In this document: positions 9,860-21,880 of the stretch, one piece after another
Numbering within the stretch: the stretch's first letter is position 1
Layout: each line of letters starts with the position of its first letter
Assembly (NCBI GenBank): GCA_037127255.1
Contig: JBANSL010000020.1
Location: forward strand, 55,775,098-55,839,097
Reading direction: 5' to 3'
Source of the DNA: Persicaria tinctoria
Taxonomy: Eukaryota; Streptophyta; Magnoliopsida; Caryophyllales; Polygonaceae
Length of the DNA stretch: 64,000 bases
Program-made: the position numbers and the translations under genes
The notes under the pieces: generated by a model
Told to the model about the DNA's origin: nothing
The model's input: only the letters and a program-made list of their open reading frames with translations
Database searches by the model: none

Positions 9860-12229
9860 GATAGGCTTGCAATTTTTTTTTCTTATTAATCATATGGACA
9901 ATATTTTCATTTTTTTTTAATCTTGTCATCAAAAGAAAAAGAAATATATATTATTTGAAATTTCATAAATGCATTTTTTTCATTTATTAACTATGTTGAT
10001 TTTTCGATAAGGGCTTAAGCATGTGATATTATGATACACATTATTTTTTTGAAAAGAAAAAAAACTAGCATATTGTTGTTATATTATTTCTTTGAAATAA
10101 GATATTGTGACATTTTCTTTTATCAACTACAACTATTTTAATGGTAGCCTCGTCATAATAATTCATGTAAAAGATACAAATTCAAATTGCGTGGTATTGA
10201 ATGAACCCATCACACATGTGGTCGACATTTTCCCATGATCAATCGAACGCACTTAAAAGACCTAACTCACACACGATGCTAGACCATTGACATATATATT
10301 TATTATTTTATACGGACTTGTTTTGCCCTTGATTAGCCCACTTTCCAATTAATGGGCTTGGCCCATTATATAGCCCGAATCCAATTGAATTAATCAGTCA
10401 ACTTGTCCAATTGAAGCTTAGGTAGGGAGATTTAAATCCGTCTTTCTAACCTATATCAAAGTATAGATTAAACAAACCACATTAGAAAAATTCCTTAAAT
10501 TTGGATGTATAAATCCTAGAAAAGAAGTTAATTAAAAATATATCTTAAATCTGTTGAATTATAAAAATATTTCTAAAGTTAGCCTATTAACCGATGTTCC
10601 TATGGTATAGGTTAGAAAAACCGAATTTAAATTCCTGGCTGTACAAATTTTAAGCGTTTGAGATCATCCTGTGTGATCACCTGTGTAGTACTTTGCAGCA
10701 GTATACCAATTAGTTTGCTGAATGCCATGCTTTTCGTGTACTTTCAAGTATCTCGCGAGCAAGGTCCCCAACGCGACCTAAGAGGTACCAATGTAAGGGA
10801 TTCCGATCCCTAAAAACAACTTGAAACCTTTCGGAACATTATCGCGATTCTTACAAGGTATGTTCTGTTACTTTCTTCTCTTCCATAAGTTTGAGGCATT
10901 CGTTTTCAAGTGGATGAAACACATGTTATCCAATCATATGATTGTCCACCACCATTATAAGATAAAACCATACATAAAAATGCAACCATACAAGAACGAA
11001 AAATAAAATCATACTATACCAAGCTTTCTCATTTTCTTCTTGCCGTCGACATTACCTTTATGACTTATGAGCTAGGTACAATAATAATAAAGGAACTTAC
11101 AATAATTATAAATATTTAATAAAATGTTGATTTTTTTTATATATTTTTTAGCTTTTTTAAAAAAAAAACGTGCATAAATAGTAAAAAGGCATCTATTATG
11201 GGACGGAGAGAGGACTATATAAAGATTGACTTTTTCATTCAAATGTACTGCATATATAATAAAACAATAATTGAGGGTCTTTCAGGTAGTCCTATCTGGG
11301 TGACAAAGATTGACATTCAAATAGCAATGCAGAAGCCATCACATACTCACATGGTGTCCACTTGTGCCTGTGTAGCTTCAACCCATTCAATGGGGGCGGG
11401 ACCTTTTTTATGTTTTCTTGACTGTGACTTGTAACCAAAACAATTCATAGCCTTATGGATCACTCCAAAATTCCCAACAGTCCCAAATCACAATCACCAT
11501 TTATCATCTAAAATACGTATATATAAATTAATAATTGTATTTATTTTAATAAATAAATATGGGGAGGGAAAATCTTGAAATTTGTTTGGGCTAATAGATT
11601 TGTAAGCATAAAGCCATGGACTGGTTGGTGTAGTTTGGTCCTACCCAGCTGGGTGGGATAATGGCAAGCGTATAACTTGTATAAGTATGTGACAATTTTA
11701 AATAAATTCAGCCATCGCATCAATCATAATGACTACCAATTTAAACTTGTTCAAGTTGAAAGTGTTCATCAAATATTTTCTTATGTGTCATTTTATATAA
11801 TGTCAACTGCATACAGTTAAACGCCACAAGCCTAAGAAGAAAAATGCCACAAACAAATGGCTCCAAACCCTCCAATAATTTTGATTTCTGAATTTGTTTA
11901 CTGTACTGGCTATAGAAATAAGTAACACTTGTATGATTTATAACTTTATTTATCTGACTTTTTGAAAGTGGCGTGATAAAGCTTTTCGCGATTTAAAATA
12001 ATGTTTTATAAAACATTATAAAGTTTATTATTCTAAATAAGAATTTGCTTTTGTAATATATCTAAAAAAAACTAAAGTTTTAATATATCTCTAACATTTT
12101 TATCAAAAATTTCATCTGAATTTTAACTAATTTTAAATTAGAATTTCCTTGATTTTTGGTTGATTTCGATATCTTCATTTTAATTTCATCTGATATTATA
12201 ATGATTTGTCCGTTCCTCAAATATTCCCC
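9860..12229. other. AT-rich intergenic DNA, no gene seen
   Basis: Several short open frames occur but none has protein-like composition. Two GGGCTTGGCCCA-like site II words occur near 10351-10368. They might be promoter remnants, but no gene follows. Poly-A and poly-T runs are frequent. I see no RNA gene. Confidence 0.5.
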
Positions 12230-12237
12230 ATCCTTTT

Positions 12238-12885
12238 CAGAGGCGGATCCTCTTTAGGGCCAGGGGTGGCAGTCGCCCACCAACCGAAAATAAAATTTAA
12301 CATACACATTCCTCTCGTCGATAGCTTCGATTTGATATATTATAAGCTCATATCCGATATCTGAGCAAAAAGTTATAAGCGTTTCAATTTTCAGCACTGA
12401 ACATATGTAAATTAATTATTTCCTACATCATTTAACAAACCGGTATACTTTTATCGTAATTATCCTTTGTTAAACTTCATATATTAATAATATAATTATA
12501 TCCGAGTACTTCAAATTAGAATGTTATATTGAAATATTTTAAATTAGGAGGTTTTTATTCTTGTGACACATCCATAATATTGATGATTTTTCAGAAAAGA
12601 AAAAATTTGGGTTTAATTTAATCAACAATTTTTTTTATATAGTAATTTTGGATTTGGCTCCCCTCAAGTACCGTAGGGTGAAGTTAAAAAAATCCTAACC
12701 ATCAAAAGATGGGTGGGTGGTAAAGATTGCCCCCTCCTTTGGGGCCCACCCCAGCCAAATTTATTTTTTCTTTTCCTAAAAATAAAATTTGTGAGGAGAA
12801 AATTAACTTGATGGTGTAGTACTGCACCGGAATCAAACCCGTAATTTTTCGCCCCCTCAATCAATAGGTTCAGGATCCGCCAATG
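12238..12885. mobile_element. hAT-like non-autonomous element, 8-bp target duplication
   Basis: The 648-bp element is flanked by perfect 8-bp direct repeats ATCCTTTT (12230-12237 and 12886-12893). Its ends are CAGAGGCGGATCC and the inverse of CATTGGCGGATCC, 11 of 13 matching. Terminal CA and an 8-bp duplication are hallmarks of the hAT superfamily. No transposase frame is present. The sub-terminal regions carry CCCC-rich words (GGGCCAGGGGTGG, CCCCTCCTTTGGGG) seen in plant hAT relatives. It must be mobilised in trans. Confidence 0.85.
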
Positions 12886-12975
12886 ATCCTTTTGATCTAC
12901 CAAGTCGTCATTTCAAATTACTTACGTATTTGAAAAACAAAAAAACGGATAACCTGTTTTTAATACTGTACTATA

Positions 12976-13202
12976 CTCCCTCCGTTAAAAAATATAAGTC
13001 TTTTAAGGCTTAAAATTTTGTTTAGAAATATAAGTCCTTTTAGGTTTTCTAAGAAAAATAACTTTTTGATTTGTTTTATAAAATATTATTGGTTGTTAGA
13101 GGTTGTGGATGATTAATGAGTGATATAAAAGTAAAACTTTTGCGGTTTCCTTAATATGTGTGCAAACAACTAAAATGACTTATAATTTTTGAACGGAGAT
13201 AG
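12976..13202. mobile_element. Stowaway MITE (Tc1/mariner type), TA duplication
   Basis: The 227-bp element starts CTCCCTCCGTTAAAAAATA and ends with the inverse of CTATCTCCGTTCAAAAATTA. The flanking bases are TA on both sides (12974-12975 and 13203-13204). The CTCCCTCCGT end and TA duplication identify a Stowaway MITE. It has no coding capacity. Confidence 0.85.
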
Positions 13203-13257
13203 TATTTATTATCTAAAAGGAAAAGTAAAAAGAGAGGTTATTTAAGAGAGAGACGTT

Positions 13258-13575
13258 CGTGGCGAGATCCCGTGGAAACACGTGGGGCAGATCAGCCCTC
13301 TGACGAGAGGGGGCGTGTACCAAATCCAATCAGTATCAGTGTATCACCCCTCTATACATATTCTATACTACTGTATATACTAGATATACTGTACATCAAA
13401 ACATTATGGTTTGCTGCAGAACAAAGGGGTTGATGCAAGGATGGACCACACCTTGGTCAATCAGTGCAGGAGAATGGTTTGCAGATGATGGCTGGGAGGT
13501 TCGCATGCATCACCCACGTCCGGCGCCAAACGTTTCTAATAACAACTACTAAAAGGCACTAGCCTTTTGGATCCA
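13258..13575. other. Higher-GC spacer with an ACGTG core, no gene seen
   Basis: This stretch is noticeably GC-richer than its neighbours and includes AAACACGTGGGG near 13276-13287, an ABRE/G-box-like core. No open frame or RNA gene is apparent. It could be a promoter remnant or a piece of another repeat. Confidence 0.25.
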
Positions 13576-13609
13576 AAAAAAAAAACACATTATGGTTTGT
13601 TATTAGATA

Positions 13610-13838
13610 TTACCTCCGATCCAAAATATATATCGTCAACACGTATTTTAGGAAGGTAAAAATTATATAAATATCAACTTTTTTTAAATTATTTTTTTAC
13701 AACTTAATATTTGTTGATAATAAGTATTAAATTGTAAAAAAATAATAAAAAAAAGTTAATATATAATATAGTTTTTAGCTCATTAAAATACGTATTAAAA
13801 AATCAAATGATATGTATTTTGTCGTACTTAATTTTAGG
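13610..13838. mobile_element. Degenerate Stowaway-like MITE
   Basis: The left end CCTCCGATCCAAAATATATA and the right end (inverse of AGTACGACAAAATACATATC) are imperfect inverted repeats, and TA dinucleotides lie nearby. The interior is AT-rich and partly self-complementary. It is more decayed than the neighbouring MITE, so limits are approximate. Confidence 0.5.
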
Positions 13839-14289
13839 GTTGGTACTAATTAGCCCGTACAAATTACAATGTACACCATAAAATCCTACACTTTTAAAGG
13901 TTTTTAACGATCTTCTTATCCTAGTATAGGATAAAAATGTTAATTAGAAAAAATTTCCTACCAAATCTTTAGAAAAATAGTTTTAAAAAAACTGAAATAA
14001 TTTAATTTGGAGAAATATTTTTGCTATATGATTGGAGAAATAGTTTCTTTTGCTATTTATAAGTTAAAGTTATGATAAATATATTTTTAATTATAAGCAT
14101 ACCATAGTGTCCATTACGTACGCAAGCTATTGAAATCTAAATATGTTAATTATGCATGCCCTTCGTTAATTGATTCTGTCTCGCATGTTTTAGAATTATA
14201 AAAAAAATTGTAGAAAATATTTTTTATTAAATTTTTCTATAAGTATGATATTTTTTTAAAATTAATATTTTATATAATTTTATTATTCT
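13839..14289. other. AT-rich spacer, no gene seen
   Basis: Very AT-rich sequence between the MITE and the LINE fragment. No open frame or repeat can be supported. Confidence 0.5.
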
Positions 14290-15247
14290 ATAACAATGTC
14301 CATTGATATAATTAACATTGATGAACAATGTTCTAAAAGACGAGGTAATAATAGCCAATGCTCTCTTTGTGGTCATGCAAATGAAGATGTTGCTCATCTA
14401 TTCACTAAATGTACCTTTACAAGGGAAGTCATAGCCCAATATGAACAGAAATCAGGTCTATATTTCCACAACCTTAATCTCCATGGCCCGCTGAATGAAA
14501 ACCTGTGTAGAATCAAAACTTCTAACATTAAATTTACTGATCTAACTTTTATATGGAAGTCAATTTGGAATGTTAGGAATTAATGACAAAATTTTCAAGT
14601 CTAAAGATCTGATTGGAACCTCCACACTTATCCAAATAGTAAAACAGAGCATCACAGATTGGACTAAGGAAGAGCAACACAACACAAAACAACAGTCAAA
14701 TGCTACAAGAAGGGTGAGAACCAAATGGACCAGACATCCTAAGTCAATCTACGAGATTAATGTAAATGGTTCTTTTACCCACTCTGGCAAAAGCCAGACT
14801 GGGGGAATCATTTGTGATTCTGAAGGAAATATTATTGATATTTTTTCTAAAGAAGCTAATGTTGGGTCAGCAATCCAAACAGAAGCCTCTGCCATGATTC
14901 TTGGTCTTCAAAGAGCAAGACAGAAGGGACTAAGGAAAATTATTCTGGAAAGTGATAATTAGATTCTGGTAAAAGCAGCCAACAGAGAACAATCGCCCAG
15001 ATGGGAAGTTCTACATCAAATTGAAGAAATCTAAAGGCTTAAAGCTGATTTCTTTTCAGTGGAGATCCGACATATATTTAGAGAAGCAAACCATACTGCG
15101 GACTATATAGCTAAATCAGTGTAATTTGTAACTTACCCTATATTCCCTACCATAGGGATCTCTGTAAAATCATCCTTCGGGATGATCTTGGAGTTATGTT
15201 GCTTTATTAGTAACGGCTCTCAATGTTTGCCTACTGTAAAAAAAAAA
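14290..15247 (+). mobile_element. 5'-truncated LINE fragment (zf-RVT, RNase H, poly-A)
   Basis: Only the 3' end of a second L1-type LINE is present. The first frame (14296-14583) has the zinc-binding words CSLCGHANEDVAHLFTKC. The next (14570-15120, with TAG stops near 14960 and 15031) has the RNase H words INVNGSF, TEASAMILGLQRA and EANHTADYIAKS. The element ends with an A11 tract at 15237-15247. It differs from the LINE at 6389 in sequence, so it is a separate insertion. Truncation at the 5' end is usual for LINE copies. Confidence 0.8.
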
Positions 15248-15479
15248 GTCCAAACGATTAAAACGGTTTTTGATTTTTTTTTATATTTAACCCTTAATCA
15301 TAACCAAAACTCGTATAATATAATAGACTATGCATTTTCAAAGTCATTAACATATTCAAATAAAAATTAGTAGTCATGGTATCATACAAATCAGATAAAC
15401 ATCGCGATCATTTAAACCATTATAATGTTCAAATATATAAAATTATATAATCATATTCAAATAAACAATCTATAATCTC
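15248..15479. other. AT-rich spacer, no gene seen
   Basis: Short AT-rich spacer between two LINE fragments. No feature can be supported. Confidence 0.5.
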
Positions 15480-16214
15480 TTATCCTCCTCTTCGCAGAAG
15501 CTTCGGTGGATCAAGTTAAGATTGTCAAGAAGTGTCTTGAGACGTTCTGTAATAACTGGGCGAAAAATCAGCTTGCTTAAATCGAAAGTGTTTACGTCCA
15601 AGAATGTGAAAATGGAGCTTCGATCCCGTATTGGTACCGAGAGCGGTATTGATGTCACCGATGATCTGGGCAACAATCTCGGCATCCCGATTCTGCACAA
15701 ACGGGTTTCGAAAGGTATGTTTGCCCCGATTTTTGATAAATTTGCCTCTAAGCTTGCAAGTTGGAAGGCCTCGGTGTTGAGCTTTGTGGGCAGGACGACT
15801 CTTACATGTGTGGTTCTGTCTGCTCTTTCGGCCTACTCTACGTCGACTTTACTGCTACCGGAGGGTACTTGCCAGAGAATTGAGAAGATGTGTAGGAGTT
15901 TTATTTAGGGGTCCTCGCCGGAGAGGAAGCGTATGCATAAGATCGCTTGGCCCGAACTGACAAAGCCCAAAGCTTTAGGCGGCCTCGGATTAAAGAGGAT
16001 GCGTGAGCTAAACCTTTCCCTGGTGGCGAAGCTGGGTTGGAAATTATTACACGAAGAAGAGAGCTTGTGGACTAAGGTGCTCACAAGAAAGTACGTGGGA
16101 AAGGAACTCGGCAGATCGACCAGGGCGTCACACGTGTGGAAGGGTATCAACAAGGCGTGTGCTGAGGTCATTAAGCCTAATGTCCGGTGGTGCCTCGGAA
16201 ATGGCCGAGATATC
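15480..16214 (+). pseudogene. LINE RT C-terminal fragment, truncated both ends
   Basis: Two frames (15522-15908 and 15933-16217) join if a TAG at 15906-15908 is read as a codon; TGG is the likely ancestral codon, since the family has F-x-W at this point. The translation contains LGIPILHKRVSK, LASWKASVLSFVGRTTLT, LPEGTCQRIEKMCRSF and KALGGLGLKRMRELNLS, typical of the region after the catalytic palm of plant non-LTR reverse transcriptases, followed by WCLGNGRDI. It is cut at 16214 by the LTR that begins with TGATGTGAGC. GC content is higher than in the other LINE copies, suggesting a different or younger family. Confidence 0.8.
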
Positions 16215-17676
16215 TGATGTGAGCCTAATTCGCCATGTTTTATAGTTACTTTTATATCGTTTTCTGCATACATTTCATGCATTTGGGTTAGAATAGTACA
16301 TAATTTGTGTAGTTTATGTTTATTTGCAATATATGGATGTATACACAAGTTTTTGTTATATTTCGCAGAAATCGGACGCACTTTAGAGCTTAAAAGAAAA
16401 CCCATGAAGAAGCTAAGGATGGTGCAGCTGGAGAAAAAGGCCATTTTTCGCCATTCATCTTTCTGATTCAAGTTCTGGTGTCTTCATGAGAGTTGTAGAC
16501 CTCGAAAAGAGCTTTCCAACGCATGGTCATATGCGTCAATCCGACGAACGAAGACTCGGGAAAGTGCATTTTAAGAACAGAGCAGAAAGCTGAAAGCTGA
16601 ATGTTACTCGACATCGACCAAATTGGTCGAAGTCGACCAAGCCCAAATCAAGTAAAGACCCCAGAAATCGACAAGGAAGTTGGGAGCTGAACATGCAAGT
16701 CGATATCGAGGAAATCTACTCGATATCGAGTAACCACTTAGTCGATTTTCACGTCCTGGAGCCGAGTTCGACGAAGAAGCTGAAGACGGACCAGACCTTG
16801 GTCGATATTGAGGAAATCTTCTCGATATCGAGGAAAAGTCAAGTCGAAATGTTTCCTGGAGGCCGGAATCGAGTTGCTGAGCGGAAGATGAGAAAATGCT
16901 GGTCAATATCGAGTTGATTCCAGGGGGCGGATTCCGAGCTATCTGGGTCTTGTTAAGTTTCTATCCCGAAGCCGATGGAGATATTTTCGAGATCAAATTC
17001 TATCAAATTCCATCAAGACCTATCAACTCCATGGAGGATTTATCGACAAATTAGATATAGTCCTAGTTGATTTATTTCCTTTATTTCCATGTTTTTATCT
17101 TAATAATTTAGATAGATAGATATAGATTTAGATATAGATAGAGTTTCTTTCCTAGATTAGCTTGGAATAAAGCCTATAAATAAAGCCTTAGGGGACTGAT
17201 TTTCATTCATTCAAGTCAAGTCGTCTTAGGGCGCAAGGAGAGAGGAGAGAGGAGGGGGAGGAGAGAGAGAGAGGGGGGAGGAGGAAGGAGACGAACGGTT
17301 GTAAGTTTTAGTTTATTTTATGTTAAAATTAATTTCTTTTATTATGGTTTGTTTCTAATTTCCTTCTTCTAGGGTTGGGGTGATCCCAACAATAGATATG
17401 TGTGTTTAAATTTATGAATTTATGAATTTGTATGTCTTTATCATCATCTACCTATGTGCTTAATCCTTTGCGAAAGTTGAGGAAATTCCTTATTCATGAT
17501 ATTGAAGTGAAAGTGATCTTATTATGAATTGGATAGTAATTAGGGTTTATTTGCGAGAGCCGACTAATCCTAATTAAGAAAAGGTAGAAACAAATTAGGT
17601 TTTTTATGCGAGAGCCTCTATCACCTAAATTGTTGGAATTTGCGAAAGTCGATTCCTTGATATAAAGCATGCATCT
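16215..17676 (+). repeat. 5' LTR of plus-strand Athila-like element, left part
   Basis: The LTR starts TGATGTGAGCC, matching the start of the LTRs of the nested minus-strand element read in reverse. It is interrupted at 17676 by that element and resumes at 26607. Within it, 16695-16920 carries paired TCGATATCGA boxes. The stretch 17101-17135 is rich in GATA words. A G/A-rich leader-like tract lies at 17230-17290. The two halves together make about 1.8 kb. Confidence 0.8.
16695..16915. repeat. Paired TCGATATCGA boxes in the plus-strand LTR
   Basis: TCGATATCGA, then GGAAATCTAC, then TCGATATCGA lies at about 16699-16728. A second pair (TCGATATTGA, GGAAATCTTC, TCGATATCGA) follows near 16800. The gap is 10 bp in each pair. 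The same pairing occurs elsewhere in this element family. Confidence 0.75.
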
Positions 17677-19727
17677 TGTTGTAAGGGGGGAATCGAGTAT
17701 GAAATATAACAAAATAGATCAAACCAGATTTAGGCCCACGCAAATAATTACAAGACTCCCTCCAATGTAGTAAGAGAAAGTCAGGATCGATCCACGAGGA
17801 TGCGTGTCAGCGTATCCTAGGTAGATGTAAATCTCACAGAAAAGCAAACAGAAAAGACAGAAACAAAGAGAGACAGAAATAGCAAACGAAGACAGAAAAA
17901 GAAAAGCAAGCACAGACGTACTCGATCTCGACTACAGCAACTCGAGATCGAGAAAGGACAGTAGAAACAGAAACTAGAAATCGACGACAGTAACTCGACC
18001 TAGACCAGACTCTACTCGAGATCGACAAGGCTCTACTCTATCTCGACTAAAACCTCCTCTAGATCGACCAAAACTCAGAAACTTTAAATTGCAGATTCGA
18101 ACACAGATTCGCAGATTTCGGAAGAAATAAATCAATATATAAAGAACTTCCAAAGCCAGGGTATCAACGCCACAACGATAACCATGCAAAGTAACACATA
18201 AAGGCATAAAAGATCATGCTTCCCATCAAAATAACTTTCGTTACTAACAAATAGGCATATAGAGGCTTTCGCATAAACCCTAATTGTTACTAACCCTTTT
18301 CACATAATTAACCCAAGTTGCATTAAGATCACTTTCGCTTCAATAACACAAACAAGGATCACCTTCAACTCTCGCAAAAGAATCATGCTCTTAGGGAAAG
18401 AAGACGAATTGCATAAAAAGATCTGACCTTTACCGCATCACCTCACATGGCCACCGTCGGGCTCACCCCAGCCCCAGAAGTGGGTGGACTACTCGCTCTT
18501 CATTATCAAGAAAGACATTAAATAACAAAAGAAATTAACTTGCATTGAATTAAATAAAGAAAGCTTACAACCAACAAGACAAATCTGCTTTCGCCTTTCC
18601 ACCTTGCTTGCCACAAACTCTCTCTCTACTCCTACTTACTTGAATGGAATTGAATGTGTGATTGAATGAATGAAAAACTAGCTCCTAAGGCTTTATTTAT
18701 AGCCTTCTATTCCTTGCTATTCAAGGATAGAATATATCTATCTATATCTAAAAAGCTTAAAAGATAAATAAAAGCACTTTAGGAATTAAATCTATAAAGG
18801 GGAAAATAAATCTAAAATAGGTAAATATCTTCTTGTTGATAGATCTTGTCTTCCATGGATAGTTGATAGATAGATGTAGGATAGATCTCGGCTTCCTCGA
18901 TCTCCTTCGGCTCTAAGGATTCCCACAGCGCGTAGGACTGCCCAAATTGTGTAACGCGGATTCGGGACGCGGCTCCTCGATCTCGACTAGGGTTCCTCGA
19001 GATCGACTAGGGTGGTCATCGACTTGGGCTGGCTGGGCTTTTCGGGTAGCTCTTCTCGATCAAGCTTGGATCTTGGCTCCTGGGTCCTCGATCTCGACAA
19101 CTCAACTCGAGATCGAGTAGATCTGGCGTCGAGGATGTGTGGCCTGGTGTGGTCGAGGAACTCTTCCTCGGCATGGACTCGGACTGGCGCATGGTGGTCC
19201 TCGATCTCGACAAGCCTCCTCGAGATCGAGTAGGGTTGGCTCGGCGTCTCCGTCTTCGACTTCTCAACATGGCACAGCTTCATCGACTCCGGACATGGTG
19301 TCTAGGCATTGTCGATCTCGACAAGATGTACTCGAGATCGAGTAGGGTTTCCGGAGTCGGGTTGCCTCTGGCTCAGCTTCTCGATCAGTGCTTAGTCGAC
19401 ATGACCTGTGCTCGGACACCTTCGTCGAGGTCGAGTAACTTTACTCTAGATCGAGTAAACATGGGTTCCTAGCTTTATTCGACTGGTTCCACTGCTTCTT
19501 GGCCTTGGATTTCTGTAGTTTATTTCCGAGCTTTTCCGACCTTTCTTAGAACTGCTGTAATTTGCTTCGAATTCTGCGAAATTAAACAAAAACTAGTGTA
19601 GATTCCATAATTTGGCAAATAAACATAAACTACATAGATTCTGTACTATCTTAGCCCAAATGCATGAAATGTATGCAGAAATCGATATAAAAGTTATTGT
19701 AAAACATGGCAGATTAAGCTCACAGCA
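17677..19727 (-). repeat. 3' LTR of the gag-only element
   Basis: Bounded by TG and CA (TGTTGTAAGG on the plus strand to GCTCACAGCA). It is 2,051 bp, 20 bp longer than its partner because it has an extra TAACTTTACTCTAGATCGAG near 19436, within repeated CGAGTAA words. That is best explained as a small deletion in the other LTR between short repeats. No open frame is convincing. The LTR is saturated with TCGA-type boxes from 17925 to 18060 and 18970 to 19460. Confidence 0.9.
18970..19460. repeat. Cluster of inverted-pair TCGATCTCGA boxes in the LTR
   Basis: Pairs of TCGATCTCGA and its inverse TCGAGATCGA occur at 18977/18997, 19088/19107, 19201/19220 and 19312/19332. The gap inside each pair is 9 or 10 bp. 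Each pair could form a hairpin with a 10-12 bp stem. A fifth, more decayed pair lies near 19420. The same cluster recurs in the other LTR (about 25865-26330). Confidence 0.85.
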
Positions 19728-19745
19728 AACACCCCATACTTAAGC
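19728..19745 (-). other. Polypurine tract next to the 3' LTR
   Basis: On the minus strand the bases just before the LTR read AAGTATGGGGTGTT, a G-rich tract directly abutting the LTR's TG. This is the place and composition of the plus-strand primer of an LTR element. A TTGAGGACAAGCAAGC word precedes it. Confidence 0.6.
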
Positions 19746-21225
19746 TTGCTTGTCCTCAAGCAATACTTTTATTTGTCATTCAGGGGAAGAAATCAAAACT
19801 CTCAACATATCAGATTAATTCTTATATAACCCTGCAATCAATTACCATCCTTCAAAAGGTACTTATGTCACAGATCCATGCATGTGCAAATATACAAAAG
19901 CAACATCTACTCACAAAAGGAGGGTTATGCAAAAACAATTCATGTGACAAAGCATTCATTATCAAGAGGACTTCAATTTAAGCTCAATAAGGAATAGATT
20001 GGTAAAAGGCTAAAGGTGGGCAATTTTTGGCAATGTGGTGCTAATGATCCGGGGAAATGGAGTATTTCCAAACTGAATTTCCACATTCCTTTTCATAAGA
20101 TTCATCACCTTTCATATTGCTTTTCTCAATAATAATGCTTTTACCTCTCTAACCTCAGCACTGCCTTCTCGCGAGTCGCAAACATGGGTGTCATGAATGG
20201 CCCCGGATACTTAGTCCGCCGGACTCCTCACAATGTGTCCCATCTCTCCAAACTATTATATCAGAGAGCAGAGTCAATCTACCTTTATCTCCTAAGGTGA
20301 TTGGATTTTCTTTCACTCATTAAATTTTCCATATTTTTCAAAACATTTTCCTACCAAACTCCAATAATGATAACAACACAACAACCATATAACAATCTCC
20401 ATAATGTAACATCATTCTCAACATAATCCCCGGATAGGAAATAAGGTAAAGAATGGTAATATTTAGATCATGTGGAGCAATATATGAAATAAGGCATATT
20501 ATGGCTTTTTGTGATGCATAAGCATAGGTAAGGCTAGGATTATAATAATATGAGCATTATATGGAAATATAAAGTCCTCCATCCTCTTATCATGCAACAT
20601 GTCAAAAGCAACTTCAAATTTTACCTCCTTTCATGGTTTTCAAGAAATAATGCACTTCATTGTGACTTCCCTTTACTAGGCAATTTCATGCTATATCTAT
20701 AATGAATCCAATCTTGCATCGTCGAGTTCAATATAAAGCTTCCATGACATTAATTAAAATTTTCAATGGGGGTCATTTTTTCAAATTTTTTGGAAAACAT
20801 GCATATAAGCACATAAATCAATAATGAATTCCAAAATAGCCATGTAGCAATTCAAAGCAATAAATTCCAAATATGCACAAATAATGTCAAATATGTCAAA
20901 TATGCATAAAGTAAGCCCTTCCCCCACCCCATAATTAAACATTACAGTGTCCTCACTGTATAAAAACAAGGGTAAAGAAAGAAACTCACTAGACAGATGT
21001 GCAGGGCCTCTCAATTTTGAATAAAAGGAATCGCCTGGACCGAGTCTGAATATAGCTTATCCATGGACCTGAAAAGTGTAGAAGACATATACCCACAATA
21101 GAAAAACTAAAAGGTTCAAAACCAAAAAACAAACAAAAGCAACAAAGTCTCAAAAGTCCCAAAAAGTAAATGTCTATGTACAAGCTCTAGATTTTATAGT
21201 CGCTAGGCCGACTTCTCCATTTAGC
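19746..21225 (-). other. 3' non-coding region of the gag-only element
   Basis: About 1.5 kb between the last coding remnant and the polypurine tract. Many in-frame stops occur in all frames; no env-like or transmembrane frame of useful length is visible. Athila elements often carry an env-like ORF here, and this copy has none that I can recognise. Confidence 0.6.
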
Positions 21226-21873
21226 TCAAGGTGGCATTTGCAGGGCCCATGTAGCTTGGGCTTCGAATAGGACTCCATTCTTGTTCATCAGCTGCAATCC
21301 TCCAGAATGGATCTTGTTCACCACGAAAGGTCTCATCCTCTTCTTGTTGAATTTGTTAGGGAACCAATGATCTTTTGATTTAAAGACATAGAGCTTGTCT
21401 CCAAGTTCATACTCTTTGGGCTCATCATTGGATATCCTACATAAGCGCACATACCAAGGCAAACCTCTCTCATGTATAGATAGATCTTTAATGGAAATAG
21501 GAGAAGAAAGATTCATACCTTGGCTTACCTTTGCAGAGACGGAATCGGGGGCCACGGTGTTTGGTCGATCTCGAGTAGGGGTACTCGATCTCGACGAGTT
21601 TTCAGATTCTGGTGGTGAGCTGCTCGAGGATGCAAGAGCTGGTGGAGGTGAGGGTTGGTCGATCTCGAGTGGGCTACTCGATCTCGAGTAGGATTCAGCT
21701 TCTGGTGGCTTCAGCGTCGAGGAAGGCGAAGCCGAGGCAGCGAGGTGGTGGTGGTCGATCTCGAGTACGGTACTCGATCTCGAGTTGGCTGGTGCTTCAG
21801 TCTGGCTGCTCGATGACGCTGGTGGAGGCTCCTGGCTTTGGTCGAGATCGACTAGAGTCCTCGATGTCGAGGA
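21226..21873 (-). pseudogene. Ser/Pro-rich frame ending in an integrase C-terminal-like tail
   Basis: Starting right after the gag-protease stop, the frame reads Ser/Pro-rich sequence encoded by repeated TCGA boxes. It then gives EYELGDKLYVFKSKD, FNKKRMRPFVV and LQLMNKNGVLFEA, before a stop at 21226. The ELGD, PFVV and G-V words match the order seen in the C-terminal tail of Ty3/gypsy integrases. I infer that an internal deletion removed RT, RNase H and the integrase core and left only this tail. It could alternatively be an unrelated small ORF. No catalytic residue is present. Confidence 0.5.
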
Positions 21874-21880
21874 TTATTGG
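21564..21880. repeat. Direct-pair TCGATCTCGA boxes after gag
   Basis: TCGATCTCGA pairs in direct orientation occur at 21565/21585 (gap 10), then near 21660 (gap 9) and near 21755 (gap 9). A mixed triple (TCGAGATCGA, TCGATGTCGA, TCGATCTTGA) lies near 21843-21890 with gaps of 9 and 10. The spacing matches the LTR pairs although the orientation differs. Confidence 0.8.

Noticed and set aside
19746..21225. env-like ORF of an Athila element
   Set aside because: Stops in all minus-strand frames; no signal peptide or membrane segment in a useful frame.
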